Source of the DNA: CALAED01 sp036378315 | GTDB taxonomy: Bacteria > Actinomycetota > Actinomycetes > Streptosporangiales > Streptosporangiaceae | Assembly: GCA_036378315.1 (NCBI GenBank) | Contig: DASUWU010000087.1 | Span: 1 to 64,000, forward strand | Direction of reading: 5' to 3' | DNA length: 64,000 bases | Made by a program: the position numbers and the translations under genes | Shown here: positions 7,757 to 16,314 of the stretch, one piece after another | Numbering within the stretch: position 1 is the stretch's first letter | Layout: every line of letters starts with the position of its first letter | Notes under the pieces: model-generated | Databases searched by the model: none | What the model was told of the DNA's origin: nothing | Seen by the model: only the letters and a program-made list of their open reading frames with translations

Positions 7757-8962
7757 TTACAGGCCGGCGGCCTTGCGGAGCGCGGCGGCCGGGGTGGTGT
7801 CCTCCCAGGTGAAGCCGGGTTCGTTGCGGCCGAAGTGGCCGTAGGCCGCGGTCTGGCGGTAGACGGGACGGCGCAGCTGGAGGTTGTCCAGGATCGCCCC
7901 GGGACGCAGGTCGAAGTGCTCGTTGACCAGGCGGACGATCTCCGCCCGCGAGATCTTCTCGGTGCCGAACGTCTCGACGAGGAGGGACAGCGGGCGGGCC
8001 ACCCCGATCGCGTACGCCACCTGCACCTCGGCGCGGTCGGCCAGGCCGGCGGCCACGACGTTCTTGGCGACGTGGCGGGCGGCGTAGGCGGCCGAGCGGT
8101 CCACCTTGGACGGGTCCTTGCCGGAGAACGCGCCGCCGCCGTGCCGGGCGAAGCCGCCGTACGTGTCGACGATGATCTTCCGTCCGGTGAGGCCGGCGTC
8201 GCCGACCGGGCCGCCGACCACGAAACGGCCGGTCGGGTTGACGTAGAACTCCTCGCGCAGGGCGGCGGGGTCGTACAGGTCGCCGGGCAGGACCTCGGTC
8301 ACCACCTCGTCCCACAGCGCGTCGGGCAGCTTGCCCTCGACGCCGTCCTCGTGCTGGGTCGAGATGAGCACCTTCACCACGCCGGTCGGCCGGCCTTCCC
8401 CGTCGTAGTGGACGGTGACCTGGGTCTTGCCGTCGGGGCGGAGGAACGGCAGCGCCCCGGAGCGGCGCACTTCGGCCAGCCGGCGGGACAGCCGGTGCGC
8501 CAGGACGATCGGGGTGGGCATCAGTTCCGGCGTCTCGCTGGTGGCGTAGCCGAACATCATGCCCTGGTCGCCGGCGCCGGTCTGGTCGTAGGCGTCCGAG
8601 CCGGCGCCGGTGCGGATGTCGTGGGACTGGTTGACGCCCTGCGCGATGTCGGGCGACTGCTTGTCCAGCGCGGTGATGACGCCCACCGCGTTCCCGTCGA
8701 AGCCGAACTCGCCACTGTCGTAGCCGATGTCGCAGATCGTGCGACGGGCGATGTCGGCGAAGTCGAGGGTCGCCTGCGTGGTCAGCTCGCCGGCGAGCAC
8801 GACCAGACCGGTCGTCACCAGCGTCTCCACCGCCACGCGCGATGCTGGGTCCTGCTCCAGGGCGGCGTCGAGCACGGCGTCGGAGATCTGGTCGGCCATC
8901 TTGTCGGGGTGTCCCTCGGTCACCGACTCCGAGGTGAACAGGTAGCCGTCGTCCTGGCTCAT
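7757..8962 (-). CDS. metK: S-adenosylmethionine synthetase MetK
   Basis: Makes S-adenosylmethionine from methionine and ATP in the cytoplasm. The protein is 401 residues, the normal family length. The ATP motif GHPDKMADQISDAVLDA follows the start, GAGDQGMMFGYA lies near residue 120, and the P-loop-like GGGAFSGKDPSKVDRS is present. Start ATG 8962 (MSQDDGYLF) is preceded by AGGAGG; an in-frame upstream start at 9025 would add 21 non-conserved residues. It is the last gene of the leftward cluster metV-metF-methyltransferase-like-core MetE-metK, 19 bp after the core MetE stop, and is followed by a strong hairpin. The order places product use (SAM) immediately after methionine synthesis. Confidence 0.97.
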   Translation of the reverse strand: MSQDDGYLFTSESVTEGHPDKMADQISDAVLDAALEQDPASRVAVETLVTTGLVVLAGELTTQATLDFADIARRTICDIGYDSGEFGFDGNAVGVITALDKQSPDIAQGVNQSHDIRTGAGSDAYDQTGAGDQGMMFGYATSETPELMPTPIVLAHRLSRRLAEVRRSGALPFLRPDGKTQVTVHYDGEGRPTGVVKVLISTQHEDGVEGKLPDALWDEVVTEVLPGDLYDPAALREEFYVNPTGRFVVGGPVGDAGLTGRKIIVDTYGGFARHGGGAFSGKDPSKVDRSAAYAARHVAKNVVAAGLADRAEVQVAYAIGVARPLSLLVETFGTEKISRAEIVRLVNEHFDLRPGAILDNLQLRRPVYRQTAAYGHFGRNEPGFTWEDTTPAAALRKAAGL

Positions 8963-8981
8963 GGGTCGCTCCTCCTGGGTG

Positions 8982-10121
8982 TCACGCGCGTTGCTCGGCG
9001 GGGGCTGATGCTTGGTCGGCGGCACCGGCGCGCCGGCCGGTGCCGTTGGCGGCGGGGGCGTCGTCGGACGGCCGCCGGTCGCGCTTGGATCTGGGCGCCT
9101 GCTCGGCAGCGAGCTCCGCCCGCACCAGCTCGGTTCCGGCCACCATGGCGCGCAGCTTCGCCCGCGCGACCTCGGCGGGCAGGTGCCGCAGCCCGCAGTC
9201 GGGGTTGATCACCAACCGCTCGGCCGGTACGTACTCGAGCGCCCGCCTGATGCGCCGGGCGACCAGTTCCGGGGACTCCACCACGGCGCTCTTGACGTCG
9301 ATGACGCCGAGGCCGAGCGACCTGTCCCACTCGTACGCGCGGAACAGCCGGAGGTCGTCGAGCCCGCGCCGGGCGAACTCGAGCACGAGCTGGTCGACCT
9401 TGGCGGCCTGGACGGTCGGGAAGAGGAAGTCGTAGTGCCCCTCCCACAGCGGCCTGGCGTACCGGTTGCCGTAGCAGACGTGCAGCGCCCACGTGGCGGC
9501 CACGCCGTCGGTGACGATGTTGACCGCCTCGACCGCCAGCTCCACGTCTTCTCTATAACCCGCCAGGAACGGTTCGTCGATCTGCAGCAGCTCGGCGCCC
9601 GCGGCGACCAGGGCGCGGGCCTCGGCGTTGAGCCGCCGCGCGATCGCCCGCACCAGGTCGCCCGAGTCCTTGTAGGCGTGGTCGGTGATGCGCAGCGACA
9701 GCGAGAACGGACCGGTGAAGGAGAACTTGATCGGACGGTCGGTCTGGCTGCGGGTGAAGGAGAAGTCGGCGGCGAGCCCGAGGCTCGCCTCGCCGTCCTC
9801 CGGCAACGGCCGGGTCACCTCGGCCTCGTAGTAGTCGAAGTAGTCGGTCTTCGCGCGGTGCGGCACGTGCACGCCGGGGATGCGGGTCAGGAAGTAGTCG
9901 ATGTCGTTGTCGCGGCGCAGCTCGCCGTCGGAGACGATGTCGATGCCGGCGCGTTCCTGGTCCTTGAGCGCCGCCTTGATGGCGATCTCGTGGATCTCAT
10001 CGAGGTGCTGGCCGCTGATGTGCCGCTGGTAGTAGTCGGTCTTCAGCCGCTCCAGCCATTCGGGGACGGAGTACGACCCGACAACGGTGGTCGGCAGCGG
10101 CACCTGCTTCTTTCTGGGCAT
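8982..10121 (-). CDS. Core MetE-like methionine synthase lacking the N-terminal folate domain
   Basis: Protein of 379 residues equal to the C-terminal half of cobalamin-independent methionine synthase. Zinc ligands are visible as His214 and Cys216 (WALHVCYGN), Glu248 (LVLEFARRG) and Cys309 (INPDCGLRH); the 61-residue spacing from Glu to the last Cys equals that in E. coli MetE. SDGELRRDN and LQIDEPFLAG are the usual core motifs. Full-length MetE is about 755 residues, with an N-terminal half that helps hold methyl-folate; that half is missing. Start ATG 10121 (MPRKKQVPLP), six bases after the previous stop. The last 40 residues are a charged, Ala-rich tail. It sits between a methyltransferase-like gene and metK and downstream of metF, so homocysteine methylation is the likely role. 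The methyl donor is unclear: methylcorrinoid, a protein partner, or methyl-folate. Confidence 0.85.
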   Translation of the reverse strand: MPRKKQVPLPTTVVGSYSVPEWLERLKTDYYQRHISGQHLDEIHEIAIKAALKDQERAGIDIVSDGELRRDNDIDYFLTRIPGVHVPHRAKTDYFDYYEAEVTRPLPEDGEASLGLAADFSFTRSQTDRPIKFSFTGPFSLSLRITDHAYKDSGDLVRAIARRLNAEARALVAAGAELLQIDEPFLAGYREDVELAVEAVNIVTDGVAATWALHVCYGNRYARPLWEGHYDFLFPTVQAAKVDQLVLEFARRGLDDLRLFRAYEWDRSLGLGVIDVKSAVVESPELVARRIRRALEYVPAERLVINPDCGLRHLPAEVARAKLRAMVAGTELVRAELAAEQAPRSKRDRRPSDDAPAANGTGRRAGAADQASAPAEQRA

Positions 10122-10126
10122 GGCGA

Positions 10127-11728
10127 TCAGTCCCTTACCTCGGCGGTGAGGGTCTTGACGTTCGCGCTCGGCCGCTGCTTGAAGGGGCTGAACCGGACGT
10201 CGAACCCGCGCCGGTTGCCGATGAGCTGCAGCAGCGGGCCGTTCACCCAGTTCACCACCGACCCGTCGTACTTGCCCGGGCCGAAGAAGCCGGTCCTGTA
10301 CTGCCGCTGCCCGGTCACGAAGAGGTCGTGGCACTGCAGCCGGCCGTACGGATGCAGCAGCGGCAGGGTGTCGGCGAAGCTGCTCAGCGTGCCGTTGCTG
10401 ACGTGCATGCGGATGTCGCCGGCGGCCTCGAGCACCGGACGGAGGATCTCGCCGCTCAGCGACGGGCACACCTCGTACAGGTCGAGCCCCTCCATCGGCA
10501 CGTACCGCTCCTGCAGCCGAAGCGCCTCCCACACGTCGCGCCAGAACCCCACCGCCCGGTCGACGTCGGGGAAGGTGTCGGGCAGCGACACGCCCAGCAG
10601 TTCGGGCCCCAGCCGCAGCAGCCGGTCGATGACCGTCCCGAGCTGGTCGACGGCGATCCCGTACGTCTCGGTGATGCGGTGGGCGGCCGCGGCCGGCAGG
10701 TAGGCACGCACCTCGACCTGGTACGTCCTGCCGTCGATGCGCGCCACCTCGTCGGACGGGAGGTTGTCGTAGAGGTTGGAGATGTAGACCAGGAACGCCT
10801 TGCCGGCCAGGAAGCCGAGCGTGTGCGCCGGCCTGGTGGCGTCGAGCACCAGTGCGCTGACCCGGTCGCCGTGGTGCGCGACCGCCTTCCTCGCGCGTTC
10901 CAGCACGTGCGGCGAGTAGTCGCCCATCAGGTAGTGCAGCCGGTGGTAGTAGTCGCGGCCGCGGGCGACGTCGAGTTCGGCGAACTCGTCGAGCCAGGTG
11001 CGGGCCTGGTTGCCGTTGCCCACGCCGAGCTCGACGATGTACAGCTCCTCCGGCAGCGCCTGCCGCGCGTCGAGGTCGTCCCAGACCTTGAACAGCTCCA
11101 GGATCAGCTCCCTGACCGCCTCCTTGTTGCGGGCGTCGCTCTCCCCGCCTGGCAGCGCCTGCTCGTACTCCCGCCCCGTCGCCTTCTCCCAGTGCGAGAG
11201 CGCCTGCCAGTAGAGCGCGTTGAACCGCCAGATGCAGCTGTCGCGGCCGGGCACCCAGTCTTCGAGCAGCACCCGGCCGGCGCCGGGCGCCACGCCGGGC
11301 TCGCGGTCATCCGTGTTCACCGCAGCGGCTTCCCCGGTCTCGACGGCGGCCACGGAGGCGACCGCGGCGGCCGCGGTCGCCCCGCCGGCTCCGCCGAGCC
11401 CCGCTTCCGTGGCCTCGGCCGCGGACTCGGCCTCGGCTTCGGCGAGCACCTCCTTGACCCGCGTCGCCAGGTCGATGTCCGGGCAGCGCCGCAGGTCGAC
11501 GGCGATCTCCAGGCCGGCGTGCTCGTGCCGCCCGCCCCACGCCCCGAGCACGGGACGGAAGTCCACGACCTCGCGGAAGTTCTGGCGATACTGGATCCAG
11601 TCGCACACCACGCGCAACCTGGACAGATCCGCCGTCGATGAGCCGAGCGCCTGGACGAGCGGCCCGAACACGGCCGGAGCGTCCACCGATTCGCGCAGCC
11701 GCTTCACCGCGCGCACGTCAATCCGCAT
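10127..11728 (-). CDS. Class I SAM-dependent methyltransferase-like protein (MidA-like) in the methionine operon
   Basis: Protein of 533 residues starting MRIDVRAVKRL. Residues 1-100 form a small domain of unknown type. An Ala/Glu/Gly-rich linker spans about 97-150. A Rossmann methyltransferase domain follows with motif I IVELGVGNGNQARTW near residue 231, an acidic strand YLMGDYSPHVLERA, and YISNLYDNLPSDEVARIDG where MidA-type enzymes have their substrate loop. The ATG at 11728 overlaps the end of metF by 11 bases, indicating translational coupling; only 5 bp separate its stop from the core MetE start. Tight coupling to MetF on one side and a folate-domain-less MetE on the other suggests a job in methyl delivery or in modifying one of those partners. 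No conserved function is known to me for this arrangement. Confidence 0.72.
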   Translation of the reverse strand: MRIDVRAVKRLRESVDAPAVFGPLVQALGSSTADLSRLRVVCDWIQYRQNFREVVDFRPVLGAWGGRHEHAGLEIAVDLRRCPDIDLATRVKEVLAEAEAESAAEATEAGLGGAGGATAAAAVASVAAVETGEAAAVNTDDREPGVAPGAGRVLLEDWVPGRDSCIWRFNALYWQALSHWEKATGREYEQALPGGESDARNKEAVRELILELFKVWDDLDARQALPEELYIVELGVGNGNQARTWLDEFAELDVARGRDYYHRLHYLMGDYSPHVLERARKAVAHHGDRVSALVLDATRPAHTLGFLAGKAFLVYISNLYDNLPSDEVARIDGRTYQVEVRAYLPAAAAHRITETYGIAVDQLGTVIDRLLRLGPELLGVSLPDTFPDVDRAVGFWRDVWEALRLQERYVPMEGLDLYEVCPSLSGEILRPVLEAAGDIRMHVSNGTLSSFADTLPLLHPYGRLQCHDLFVTGQRQYRTGFFGPGKYDGSVVNWVNGPLLQLIGNRRGFDVRFSPFKQRPSANVKTLTAEVRD

Positions 11729-12710
11729 GACCACCCTCCCCTGCGCCCTCTCCCGCGGCCGCGCCCTCCCCCGCAGCGCGGTCCGCCGCCGGTGCGACGT
11801 CGCCGCGGGCACCGACACCGGCCCGTTCGAGGATCTCCGGGATCCCGCGCTCGTAGCCGAACGCCATGACGTGGACGCCCGACACGCCGGGGATCTCCCT
11901 GACCAGCTGGACGATCTCCGCGGCCAGCCGCATCCCCTCGTCGGCGACCCGGTCGGCCGGCACGCCGCGCAGCCTGCGACTCACGTCGTCGGGGATGTGC
12001 AGGCCGGGCACGTTGTTGCTCATATGGTCGAGCGCCCGGAGCGACCGGATCGGGCCGACCCCGGCGATGACGTGGCAGCGCTCCGTCAGGCCGAGGTCGA
12101 TGACCTGGTCCATCCAGCGAGCGAACGCCGGGACGTCGAAGACGAACTGCGTCTGCACGAACTCGGCACCGGCGGCGACCTTCTTGGCCAGCCGTTGCGC
12201 GCGGAAGCCGGCCGGCGGGGCGAACGGGTTCTCCACCGCGCCGATGAACCAGTCAGGCGCTGGGTCGACCTCCCGCCCCGACATCAGCTTCCGTTCATCC
12301 CGCATCGTCCTCGCGGCCCAGGTGAGCTGGATGCTGTCGAGGTCGAAGACCGGCTTGGCCTCGGCGTGGTCGCCGAGCTTCGGGTGATCGCCGGTCATGA
12401 ACAGGACGTTGGGGATGCCCATCGCCGACGCCGAAAGCAGCTCGGACTGCAGCGCGATGCGGTTGCGGTCCCGGCAGGTCAGCTGCATGACCGGTTCGAC
12501 GCCCACGTCCATCGCGGCCAGGCTGCCCGCCCAGCTGGACAACCGGACGTGCGCGCCCTGGTTGTCGGTGATGTTCACCGCGTCGACCCAGCCGCGCAGG
12601 ATCTCCGCCTTGTTCCGTACGGCGGCGAGGTCGGCGCCGCGCGGCGGACCGATCTCGGCGGTCACCGCGAAGCCGTCGGCCTCCAGGCGCTTGCGCAGTC
12701 TCGAACTCAT
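11718..12710 (-). CDS. metF: 5,10-methylenetetrahydrofolate reductase MetF
   Basis: FAD enzyme reducing methylene-THF to methyl-THF. The 330 residues start at ATG 12710, whose A overlaps the metV-like stop in an ATGA junction. Family features: AEIGPPRGADL near the N terminus, VNITDNQGAHVRLSS, NVLFMTGDHP, DWFIGAVENPFAP and a QTQFVFDVPAF substrate segment. The last 40 residues are Ala/Gly/Glu-rich and non-conserved. The paired upstream metV-like gene suggests a MetVF-type complex, known from acetogens, rather than a free NADH-dependent MetF. This is the gene most likely to feed methyl groups to the downstream homocysteine methyltransferase. Confidence 0.92.
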   Translation of the reverse strand: MSSRLRKRLEADGFAVTAEIGPPRGADLAAVRNKAEILRGWVDAVNITDNQGAHVRLSSWAGSLAAMDVGVEPVMQLTCRDRNRIALQSELLSASAMGIPNVLFMTGDHPKLGDHAEAKPVFDLDSIQLTWAARTMRDERKLMSGREVDPAPDWFIGAVENPFAPPAGFRAQRLAKKVAAGAEFVQTQFVFDVPAFARWMDQVIDLGLTERCHVIAGVGPIRSLRALDHMSNNVPGLHIPDDVSRRLRGVPADRVADEGMRLAAEIVQLVREIPGVSGVHVMAFGYERGIPEILERAGVGARGDVAPAADRAAGEGAAAGEGAGEGGHAD

Positions 12711-13345
12711 GATCGCGCTTGTCCCTCGGGGTGCAGGTCGGGTCGCTGCTCGTCGGGGCCGGTCCACAACCCCTCGTCGCGGCCCTGCCAATAGTTGATC
12801 CAGGAGCTCTGGCCCCAGGCGCGCTGGTCGATGGGGCGCAGCAGCCGGTTGAAGTCGTCCGTCCGGCCCTCGTGCTCCGCGCGGGTGTACGCCTCCAGCC
12901 AGACGCACCGCCGGTCGGGATAGACCTCGCAGGAGCCGTCGGCGCCCACGCCGCCGCACGGCCCGTTGCGCATCTGTTTGGGACAGCTCATGGGGCAGGC
13001 GTACCCGGTCACGGGAAGCGCGCACTGGCCGCACATGGCGCAGCCGAACAGCTCGTTCTTGACCCGTTCCTCGGCCGCGGTGAACAGCCGGCGCGGCAGC
13101 CGGGTCGACTCCAGCCAGGCGGCGAAGCCGCGATAGAGCGGGTTGGGCCGCATCAGCCGCTGGATCCGGTACATCGAGCGGGCGGCGAGTTTGGGTTGGT
13201 GTGGATGCGGCGCCCGGCGCTGTTCCAGACTCTGCCCGCGGCGCCGTCGCCCTTGTTCGCGACGCCCGTGCGACGCGTCGGTCGGCGCGCTCTCCTTGGT
13301 CGCCCGCGCGCTCGCCGGCGGGCTCGTCCGCGACATGGTGGTCAC
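12707..13345 (-). CDS. MetV-like protein (methylenetetrahydrofolate reductase C-terminal, zinc/Fe-S type)
   Basis: Protein of 212 residues. An Arg/Ser-rich N-terminal 50 residues precede a conserved domain with eight cysteines: GCAMCGQC (102, 105, 108), ACPMSCPKQM (117, 121), GPCGG (130), SCEVYPDRRC (139, 147). This matches the 'MTHFR C-terminal' family whose acetogen member MetV is the partner subunit of MetF. It overlaps metF by an ATGA junction, which supports a complex. Start is uncertain: GTG 13345 or ATG 13336, both behind GGAGG. In aerobic actinobacteria the electron donor for such a complex is not established, and the cysteines could bind zinc or Fe-S clusters. Confidence 0.8.
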   Translation of the reverse strand: MTTMSRTSPPASARATKESAPTDASHGRREQGRRRRGQSLEQRRAPHPHQPKLAARSMYRIQRLMRPNPLYRGFAAWLESTRLPRRLFTAAEERVKNELFGCAMCGQCALPVTGYACPMSCPKQMRNGPCGGVGADGSCEVYPDRRCVWLEAYTRAEHEGRTDDFNRLLRPIDQRAWGQSSWINYWQGRDEGLWTGPDEQRPDLHPEGQARS

Positions 13346-13379
13346 CTCGCCTCCGCTCCCCGATCTCCGTCCTTCGCCG

Positions 13380-14312
13380 TCAGGCGAAGACGATCGTCTT
13401 GTTCTGGTGGACGATCACCCGGTCGTCGAGATGCCAGGCCACCGCCCTGGCCAGCACCGCCCGTTCCACGTGGCGGCCAAGCCGGCGCAGGTCCGCGGCG
13501 GTCTGCCTGTGGTCGACCCGGACGATGTCCTGCTCGATGATCGGGCCGGCGTCGAGCTCGGCGGTCACGTAGTGCGCCGTCGCGCCGATGAGTTTCACGC
13601 CGCGTTCATGGGCCGCCTGGTACGGATTGGCACCCTTGAAGGCAGGCAGGAAACTGTGATGGATGTTGATGATCGGCTCGGTGAACTTGGCCAGGAAGGC
13701 GGGGGAAAGTATCTGCATGTAGCGGGCGAGGACGACGACGTCGACCGCACCGTCGAGCAGCTCGAGCTGGGCCGACTCCGCCTCGGCCTTCGCCTCCTTT
13801 GTCACCGGGACATGGTGGAAGGGAATTCCCCAGGTGGTCACGGTATCCGCGAGATCGGAATGGTTGGAGACCACCATCGTGATATCCGTGTTGAGTTCAC
13901 CGGAATGCACCCGCCACAGCAGCTCCTGGAGCACGTGATCTGCCTTTGAGACAAAGATCGCCATGCGCTTCAGCTCCGCCGCGCGGGTCATCTTCCAGCG
14001 CATGGAAAACCCGTCCGACAGGCCCTGGAAACCGGCTCTCATGTCGTCCAGGCGATCGCTCAGGCCGTCGCGGTGGAACTCGATGCGGAGGAAGAACGTA
14101 CCGCCGAAGGGGTCGGTCGAGTACTGCTGGGACTCGAGGATGTTGGCGCCGTTCTCGTAGAGGAAGCGCGAGATCGCGGCAACGATTCCCGGGCGGTCGG
14201 GGCAGGCGACCAGCAGCCGCCCTATATCTCGATATCGATCATCGAAGGAGCGCGCCTCCCGCTGGCTTCGGAGGCGCTCCGCGGACGCGACATGGGTACG
14301 CACGATTCCCAC
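13380..14312 (-). CDS. purU: Formyltetrahydrofolate deformylase PurU
   Basis: Hydrolyses 10-formyl-THF to formate and THF, balancing the one-carbon pool. The N-terminal ACT domain shows LLVACPDRPGIVAAIS (near residue 33). The C-terminal formyltransferase domain shows PIINIHHSFLPAFKGANPY and ATAHYVTAELDAGPII with the catalytic triad Asn216, His218 and Asp254. The family is usually about 280-290 residues, so the 310 here include about 25 extra N-terminal residues. GTG 14312 has no clear ribosome site, and GTG 14303, with GTGGGA five bases upstream, may be the real start. It is the first gene of the leftward one-carbon cluster, 34 bp ahead of metV, and would return THF for methylene-THF formation. 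Confidence 0.93.
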   Translation of the reverse strand: MGIVRTHVASAERLRSQREARSFDDRYRDIGRLLVACPDRPGIVAAISRFLYENGANILESQQYSTDPFGGTFFLRIEFHRDGLSDRLDDMRAGFQGLSDGFSMRWKMTRAAELKRMAIFVSKADHVLQELLWRVHSGELNTDITMVVSNHSDLADTVTTWGIPFHHVPVTKEAKAEAESAQLELLDGAVDVVVLARYMQILSPAFLAKFTEPIINIHHSFLPAFKGANPYQAAHERGVKLIGATAHYVTAELDAGPIIEQDIVRVDHRQTAADLRRLGRHVERAVLARAVAWHLDDRVIVHQNKTIVFA

Positions 14313-14670
14313 TGTGGACGACGGCGAAGGTCCGTATCATCGCCTGGCGGCACAAGCCTGTGCTGCGGACTCTTGTGGTCTGGCACAAACGGCGCCCGGC
14401 TTTCCCGCACGTGGGCACGTTCCAACGGCATGAGGGGCCGATCCGTTTGCGTAACGAGCCAGATCCTGGGAAGTAGTTGGCTAGACTTGTCGTCCAACGC
14501 CGAACGAACGACAATGCGGAACGCATGTCGTTGGTCGCCGGGCTCGCCGAGGAGATCGCGTGCGACATTGGCCGCACCAGGTGCGCGCACATCAGGTGCC
14601 GAGCGCGTCGACGCGCACCCTTGATCCGGCGAGCGACCCTGCCGACCCCCCGGGCTCGGCTGGCGGGCGG
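14313..14670. other. Divergent intergenic region between purU and a secreted protein gene
   Basis: 358 bp without a supported gene. It should hold the promoters of the leftward one-carbon operon and of the rightward secreted protein. The only clear structure is the inverted repeat at 14507-14532. I saw no riboswitch-like set of helices for SAM or THF. Confidence 0.6.
14507..14532. promoter_or_regulatory. Inverted repeat AACGACAATGCG-gaa-CGCATGTCGTT
   Basis: Arms of 12 and 11 bases are complementary apart from one unpaired base and enclose a 3-nt loop. It lies about 195 bp upstream of purU and about 140 bp upstream of the secreted protein gene, in a relatively AT-rich stretch. It could be an operator for either promoter or an RNA hairpin. 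Confidence 0.45.
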
Positions 14671-16173
14671 ATGGCCAGGTCGACGGCTCGCGGCCACGGG
14701 TGGCGGGTCGTGCGGCGGTCCACCGGCGCCGGCGCGCGGCGCGTCCTCGTCGGCGGCGGCATCCTCGTCGGCGGATGGCTGCTGCTGTCCGGGCTCGCCT
14801 CGGCCGCCCACGCCGCCGCCAGCCCGCTTCCCGCGCCCTCCGTGCCCGGCGCCGGGGGCACGGTCAGTGAGACCTTAAGCACCATCGGCGCGACCGCACG
14901 GCAGACCGCCGGCCACGCGGCGTCCAGACCCCCCGCTCCGCCGCCCGCCGCCGCGACGGCGCGCGGCGCTTCGGCGCGTCCTGGCGGCACGACGTCGGCG
15001 CGCCCGACGGCGCCCGCCGGGTCGTCGACATCCGCGCCCGCGGCGCGGCGCACCGGCCGCGATGTTGGGTCCGCAGCCAAGCAGGTGGCCGGGCAGGTGA
15101 CCTCCCACCTGCCCGGCCGCCTGCCCGCGCTGCCCGGCGCGCCGGACGGTTCCGGCGGGTCTGGTGGCGGCGGATCCGGCGCCGCGGGCTCGGGGGGGCA
15201 GGCCGGGGCCGGCCGCGGCTCCGGCATCGCCCCACCTGGTGGACTCGGCGACCGCGGTGCCGGCATCGGCGTCTCCGGCATCACCGATGCTTCGGGCGTC
15301 ATCGACTCTTCCAGCGTCGCCGGACTCTCCGGCGTCACCGGCCTGGGCGGCCTGGTAGGCACTGACGGCCTCAAGAGCCTCGACGGCCTCGGCGGCGGCA
15401 ACGGTCTTGCCGGCGGCTCCGGCCTCGTCCGGCAGCCGGTCGCCGCGCTCGGACAGCTGGGCGCCATCGCGAGCCCAGGCACCGCTCCGGTGGGCGGCGC
15501 GCTCACCGAGGTGCTGGGCATGGGGCCGCTCGGCGTCGTCACCGACTCGCTCGCGGGCGTGCTCGGCCAGCTCGACAGGTTGACCGGACGCCTCGTGTCG
15601 AATCTGGGTTGGGCGCTCGAACCGGTGACGCGGATCGTCGACCCGCTCCCCAAGGTCATCCTCCCCGGCGGGTTGCCCGTCCCGCTGCCGGGCGGCGCCA
15701 CTGGGCCGCCGCGCGGCTCTTCGCCGCCCTCCACGGGTCCGCCGGCCCCCGTCCCATGGCCGCCGGGCACGTCCACGCTGCCTGCCGGCCAGGCCGTCTC
15801 CGCGGGCGGCGGCTCGAACTCCCTCCATGTCGCCGACAAGCCGGCCGTCCCCGGCGCGCCCCCGTCCGGCGCCGATGGCGGCACCTACGCCGTGCCCGTC
15901 CTGTGCGGGCTCTGGCCGACGCCGACGCGGATGCCCAACGTGCCACCGACCCACCTGACGGGTGGGTCCGGCCCGTTCACGCCGGGCGGTCCGACCGATC
16001 CCGCGTCCGGTGCGGTCAACAGGGCGCTGCCCACCTCGTCACAGAACGACGGCGCCGGCGACGCTCCGGTGTACTGGCAGGCGCGGATCACCGACGTGTT
16101 CGTGCCCGCCTTGCCGGTGGGACCGCCCGCCGTCCGCACCGCGGCTGACGAGCCCGCTTTCTCGCCCGACTGA
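14671..16173 (+). CDS. Secreted low-complexity Gly/Ser/Pro-rich protein of unknown function
   Basis: Not assigned to a family. From ATG 14671 the 500-residue product opens with MARSTARGHGWRVVRR, then a hydrophobic segment (about residues 23-44) ending SAAHAAAS, a plausible signal peptide or anchor. The mature part is Pro/Ala/Ser-rich, then Gly/Ser-rich with a run of repeated xGLxG and xGVxG units around 15270-15420, then Pro-rich again. A somewhat conserved-looking tail includes VPVLCGLWPTPTRMP. There are no catalytic motifs. Composition fits a cell-wall or extracellular structural protein. Neighbouring RamR-like regulators and a RamC-like protein hint at a surface or aerial-growth role, but this is only context. 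An ATG at 14560 would give a longer, less signal-like N terminus. Confidence 0.6.
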   Translation: MARSTARGHGWRVVRRSTGAGARRVLVGGGILVGGWLLLSGLASAAHAAASPLPAPSVPGAGGTVSETLSTIGATARQTAGHAASRPPAPPPAAATARGASARPGGTTSARPTAPAGSSTSAPAARRTGRDVGSAAKQVAGQVTSHLPGRLPALPGAPDGSGGSGGGGSGAAGSGGQAGAGRGSGIAPPGGLGDRGAGIGVSGITDASGVIDSSSVAGLSGVTGLGGLVGTDGLKSLDGLGGGNGLAGGSGLVRQPVAALGQLGAIASPGTAPVGGALTEVLGMGPLGVVTDSLAGVLGQLDRLTGRLVSNLGWALEPVTRIVDPLPKVILPGGLPVPLPGGATGPPRGSSPPSTGPPAPVPWPPGTSTLPAGQAVSAGGGSNSLHVADKPAVPGAPPSGADGGTYAVPVLCGLWPTPTRMPNVPPTHLTGGSGPFTPGGPTDPASGAVNRALPTSSQNDGAGDAPVYWQARITDVFVPALPVGPPAVRTAADEPAFSPD

Positions 16174-16314
16174 TCGCGGTCGCCCGCGGGCCCCGAGCCA
16201 ACCCCCCGCTCCGATCGGAATTTGAATTTCCTTCGGTATTCGGCCGCTGGGCCTCTTCACACCATCCGCAATTGACCTAAACACGCCTCCGTTGATGGGC
16301 GTATTTCGCACGCG

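Noticed and set aside
8962..14670. SAM or THF riboswitch controlling the methionine operon
   Set aside because: Internal genes overlap or nearly abut, leaving no leader, and the 358-bp region upstream of purU shows only one simple inverted repeat.
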